Under the pieces are notes generated by a model. That model did no database searches. It saw only the letters and a program-made list of their open reading frames with translations, and was not told where the DNA came from. Below are positions 34,301 through 35,379 of a DNA stretch of 35,379 nucleotides, in pieces (position 1 is the stretch's first letter; every line of letters starts with the position of its first letter). The stretch covers positions 1 through 35,379 of the forward strand of contig CAJMAW010000011.1 of assembly GCA_905211485.1 (NCBI GenBank), in the 5' to 3' direction. The DNA comes from an uncultured Lentisphaeria bacterium (lineage in GTDB: Bacteria; Verrucomicrobiota; Lentisphaeria; Victivallales; UBA1829). The position numbers and the translations under genes were made by a program.

Positions 34301-34892
34301 CATCCGTGCGGTCAGCGGTCATAATCTCACGTTTAAGCCGGGACATTTTTTCCGTTTGATTGCCGGAACACCGGAAGGGATGCGGAAAGGCTGGATTGCC
34401 AAAGCAAAAGATGCGGCGGATGCGATTGCCAAAATCAAAGCCGGGAAAATTGATTTTTCGGATATTGCGGGGTATCAGGATTTCCGAGCCAAGAATATCA
34501 AACTGTTCCGGGATGTGGTGACGAATGCGGATTTCTGGTATGAAGAAAACGGGAAAATCACTTACGGCAAAAAATATGCCGGCATAAAGAAAGCGGACGG
34601 CTTTATTTCGGTTACACTGGATTTAGGAAATAATGAACTGGGGATTTTGAGTTTTTATCCACACCGATTCACGCAAAGTTTTCTGGAAGGGAAAAGGATT
34701 CATTGGCACACCGCACAGCCCATTGAACGTGCGATAGCTTCCGATGATGTAAGTTCAATGGCCAAATCACCGGAATTCGAACATACTGTAATTGAAAAAT
34801 CGGATAATTCAAGTGCCGAAAGACAAAAAAGTGGAAAATTTCCAGAGCTATCCCATAAAAAGACAGCACTGCCAAAAGTCCGCAGTTGGTAA
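31386..34892 (+). CDS. Large polyvalent-type protein of phage/conjugative elements with HExxH metallopeptidase motif (5'-truncated)
   Basis: 1168 residues remain, with a modular, low-complexity build typical of polyvalent proteins injected with phage or plasmid DNA. Residues ~1-60 (ARGAIEEGSEEVCQLYWD, GGALPGAVLGGF) look like the end of a phage structural or internal protein. Two long Pro/Glu/Ala/Gln-rich linkers follow (~75-180 and ~400-475). Between them, FGHELKHYFDHKG (H255-H259) is a zincin motif. Later segments include a charged helical block (~515-580) and a C-terminal domain (~940-1110; KVHFDSVKDLYHIYEQEYLG, LFRDVVTNADFWYEENGKI) that may be a barnase/RelE-like nuclease. The only usable start is TTG at 31386, without a ribosome-binding site; the frame is open back to the IS630 end at 31353, so the 5' part was lost there. 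Confidence 0.68.
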   Translation: MKQTTRSLAKRIGANAARGAIEEGSEEVCQLYWDTICKGVYAKKGIELPGWEEVKDNFMGGALPGAVLGGFTRQNRGTAVQPGTETAVNGQAVQPEAGTGVPQETPTPAMEAVQPEQPSAEAPAEPVQAEQSQPQMETAQPEQAETRPLFDGREPVSMDEVENVPGTAPVPTVEQPGIQSVSEAEAIPRTEPLRSLRADETGRKLAGAMAKALKLNLTLEQRREGDSGDVRGWYDSKDNSLHVYADTPVLEVFGHELKHYFDHKGIGTELSEFMLSNLNDAGRAELQKITERYQQQGVETNAAEELLADQFGRMLSDPEFLADTVRRAEAKQAGFGRHIAQLVLDFVKQMRKKLKLIGTKEAKEWFDHLGEIRDRAAELIADVAAGDSKYEIGNMKYEMGAEPGANAAVNGQETQKAETQRAKDEVKEPKPEAKVAEKAEMPKTEETATVKTPETEKSSEAAEKAEEKTGDPEVMSLDQFLASRGVAAPISDFMIDKLKIPHGLTARQEQQFHKEAEAARNAYHNKRDTAIEEYERLVAEGKIRKPTIIEEALRKAHGHPDNPSVQAARRVLKKRGIDWRTGEPLAESAEENKTPEATAAPAAGNEKKAAPPRRRATVEENGEALDNAGRVQLLSSKPAGVNFKDAKVYLDRGSGYSRVRLAEKGNDLYALFTGQNFKNRYIKIADYQNTTPAEVIADIPNQGRNFEDALHDYYDAKGLNLGYAAPLSRMKMPASQSEAPAVKSAEQKFNEAKTFPARCHELIDLKDGSYTINGISFVKDGTLYQMDGLTEKVNARLLTQILGKAKNAAESVVKQNLTTDEGLAVLEEKIYQQEQKMDELAKYATPASYDARKAEEYYKEKSELDKLRQQYNEMLDAAAAKRPESRPERRRFINDFGEATTREITTATYERAQKRQEQAVLRNMGVKFSLKREPLDVEDFRQMEAHERPGKVHFDSVKDLYHIYEQEYLGQTIRAVSGHNLTFKPGHFFRLIAGTPEGMRKGWIAKAKDAADAIAKIKAGKIDFSDIAGYQDFRAKNIKLFRDVVTNADFWYEENGKITYGKKYAGIKKADGFISVTLDLGNNELGILSFYPHRFTQSFLEGKRIHWHTAQPIERAIASDDVSSMAKSPEFEHTVIEKSDNSSAERQKSGKFPELSHKKTALPKVRSW

Positions 34893-34983
34893 AAACAATA
34901 GCTTTTCCATACACTGTTCACGCTCAAAACATAATTGCGTTTTTATGAAAATTTTCGATTTCCGGACTTTTGGCAGTGCCGTC
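34862..34983. repeat. Inverted-repeat element at the 3' end of the polyvalent gene
   Basis: Inverted repeats of 21 bp with one mismatch (17 bp perfect, GCACTGCCAAAAGTCCG) at 34862-34882 and 34963-34983 enclose 80 bp. They cover the last codons and stop of the polyvalent gene (KTALPKVRSW), so the present C-terminus is partly encoded by the repeat. It could be a very short mobile element or a large terminator-like hairpin. I see no target duplication. Confidence 0.7.
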
Positions 34984-35075
34984 GTCTGTCTCCGCGGAAG
35001 GTTTTTTCGGAAAATGACGTGGATTCCGGTTGTATTGGCGAATAGCAATGCTATATTAAGACGGGAGTTTCTGTA

Positions 35076-35379
35076 ATGAACGATTTCTGTCGAAACTTCA
35101 GAAAAAAAACAAACACAGATGGCGAATCAATGGGAAAAAAATTTTTCATAACCGGCGCAGGCGGTTTTGTTTCCGGTTATTTTCTGGAATATCTGCGGCA
35201 GGTCGAACCGGAGGCGGATATATTGGGCGTGGATATTGCTGACGCTATGCCGTCCGCTTTTCCGCAGATCAAATACCGTCAGCTGAATCTCAAGGATGCG
35301 GAAGCAGTCAAAGCACTTCTGGCGGAATTCCGTCCTGATTACATTCTGCATCTGGCGTCCATCAGTTCCGTTTCCGCCA
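35076..35379 (+). CDS. NAD-dependent epimerase/dehydratase (SDR extended family), partial
   Basis: The gene runs off the window. From the ATG at 35076 (GGGAG about ten bases upstream), or from an in-frame ATG at 35130, the product contains KKFFITGAGGFVSGYFLEYL, the TGxxGFxG Rossmann motif. ILGVDIAD follows, with an acidic residue after beta-2 as in NAD-binding SDRs, then YRQLNLKD and YILHLASISSVSA. This matches nucleotide-sugar enzymes such as GDP-mannose 4,6-dehydratase or UDP-glucose 4-epimerase; the active-site YxxxK lies beyond the end, so the substrate cannot be named. Confidence 0.85.
   Translation, partial: MNDFCRNFRKKTNTDGESMGKKFFITGAGGFVSGYFLEYLRQVEPEADILGVDIADAMPSAFPQIKYRQLNLKDAEAVKALLAEFRPDYILHLASISSVSA

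Overview
The window looks like an accessory region from a Lentisphaerota/Victivallales-type bacterium (PVC superphylum, gut-associated polysaccharide degraders). Two things suggest this: two single prepilin-like proteins with the FTLIELLVVIAIIAIL N-terminus and a C-terminal H-X9-DG motif, and several large secreted glycosidases and esterases with LacI- or GntR/LacI-type regulators. The taxonomic call is inference from gene style. I recognised no rRNA, tRNA or CRISPR.

Layout. 0.2-2.3 kb (minus): a secreted endonuclease/exonuclease/phosphatase-fold protein behind a pseudopilin. 2.35-3.8 kb: a complete ISLre2/ISH6-like insertion sequence with 17-bp inverted ends and a TTAT target duplication that supplies the transposase stop codon. 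3.8-5.4 kb (minus): a secreted alkaline-phosphatase-superfamily enzyme with a LamG-like domain. 5.9-9.4 kb (minus): a large clan-A glycosidase and an orphan domain resembling the M14 carboxypeptidase N-domain. 9.7-10.8 kb (plus): a divergent GntR-type regulator with a LacI-type sensor. Two near-identical dyad elements (5804-5867, 9499-9560) may mark one regulon.

10.8-16.1 kb: a truncated receiver domain, an IS66-type unit whose tnpC position holds a SWIM zinc-finger gene, and a second IS66 element with a frameshifted tnpC. 16.1-17.1 kb: a truncated gene and an intact unknown gene joined by an ATGA overlap. 17.16-17.39 kb: a 233-bp non-autonomous element with the same ends as the 2.35-kb IS.

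17.5-26.75 kb: a LacI regulator diverges from an operon with a perfect consensus promoter, a possible 57-codon leader ORF, a pseudopilin, and a glycosidase with a CBM9-like domain whose C-terminus is frameshifted. A CBM9-like/PHP fusion, a 94-residue unknown protein and an EamA transporter follow. This reads as a regulated saccharide-processing locus.

26.76-31.35 kb: an IS5-type element, transposase debris, an unusual SGNH plus alpha/beta-hydrolase fusion, a decayed GH20-like gene, and an IS630-type element. Both ISs carry A7/A8 slippery runs between their transposase ORFs. 31.35-34.9 kb: a 5'-truncated, 1168-residue phage/conjugative-element polyvalent-type protein with an HELKH metallopeptidase motif. 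A 122-bp inverted-repeat element covers its 3' end. The window closes inside an NAD-dependent epimerase/dehydratase gene.
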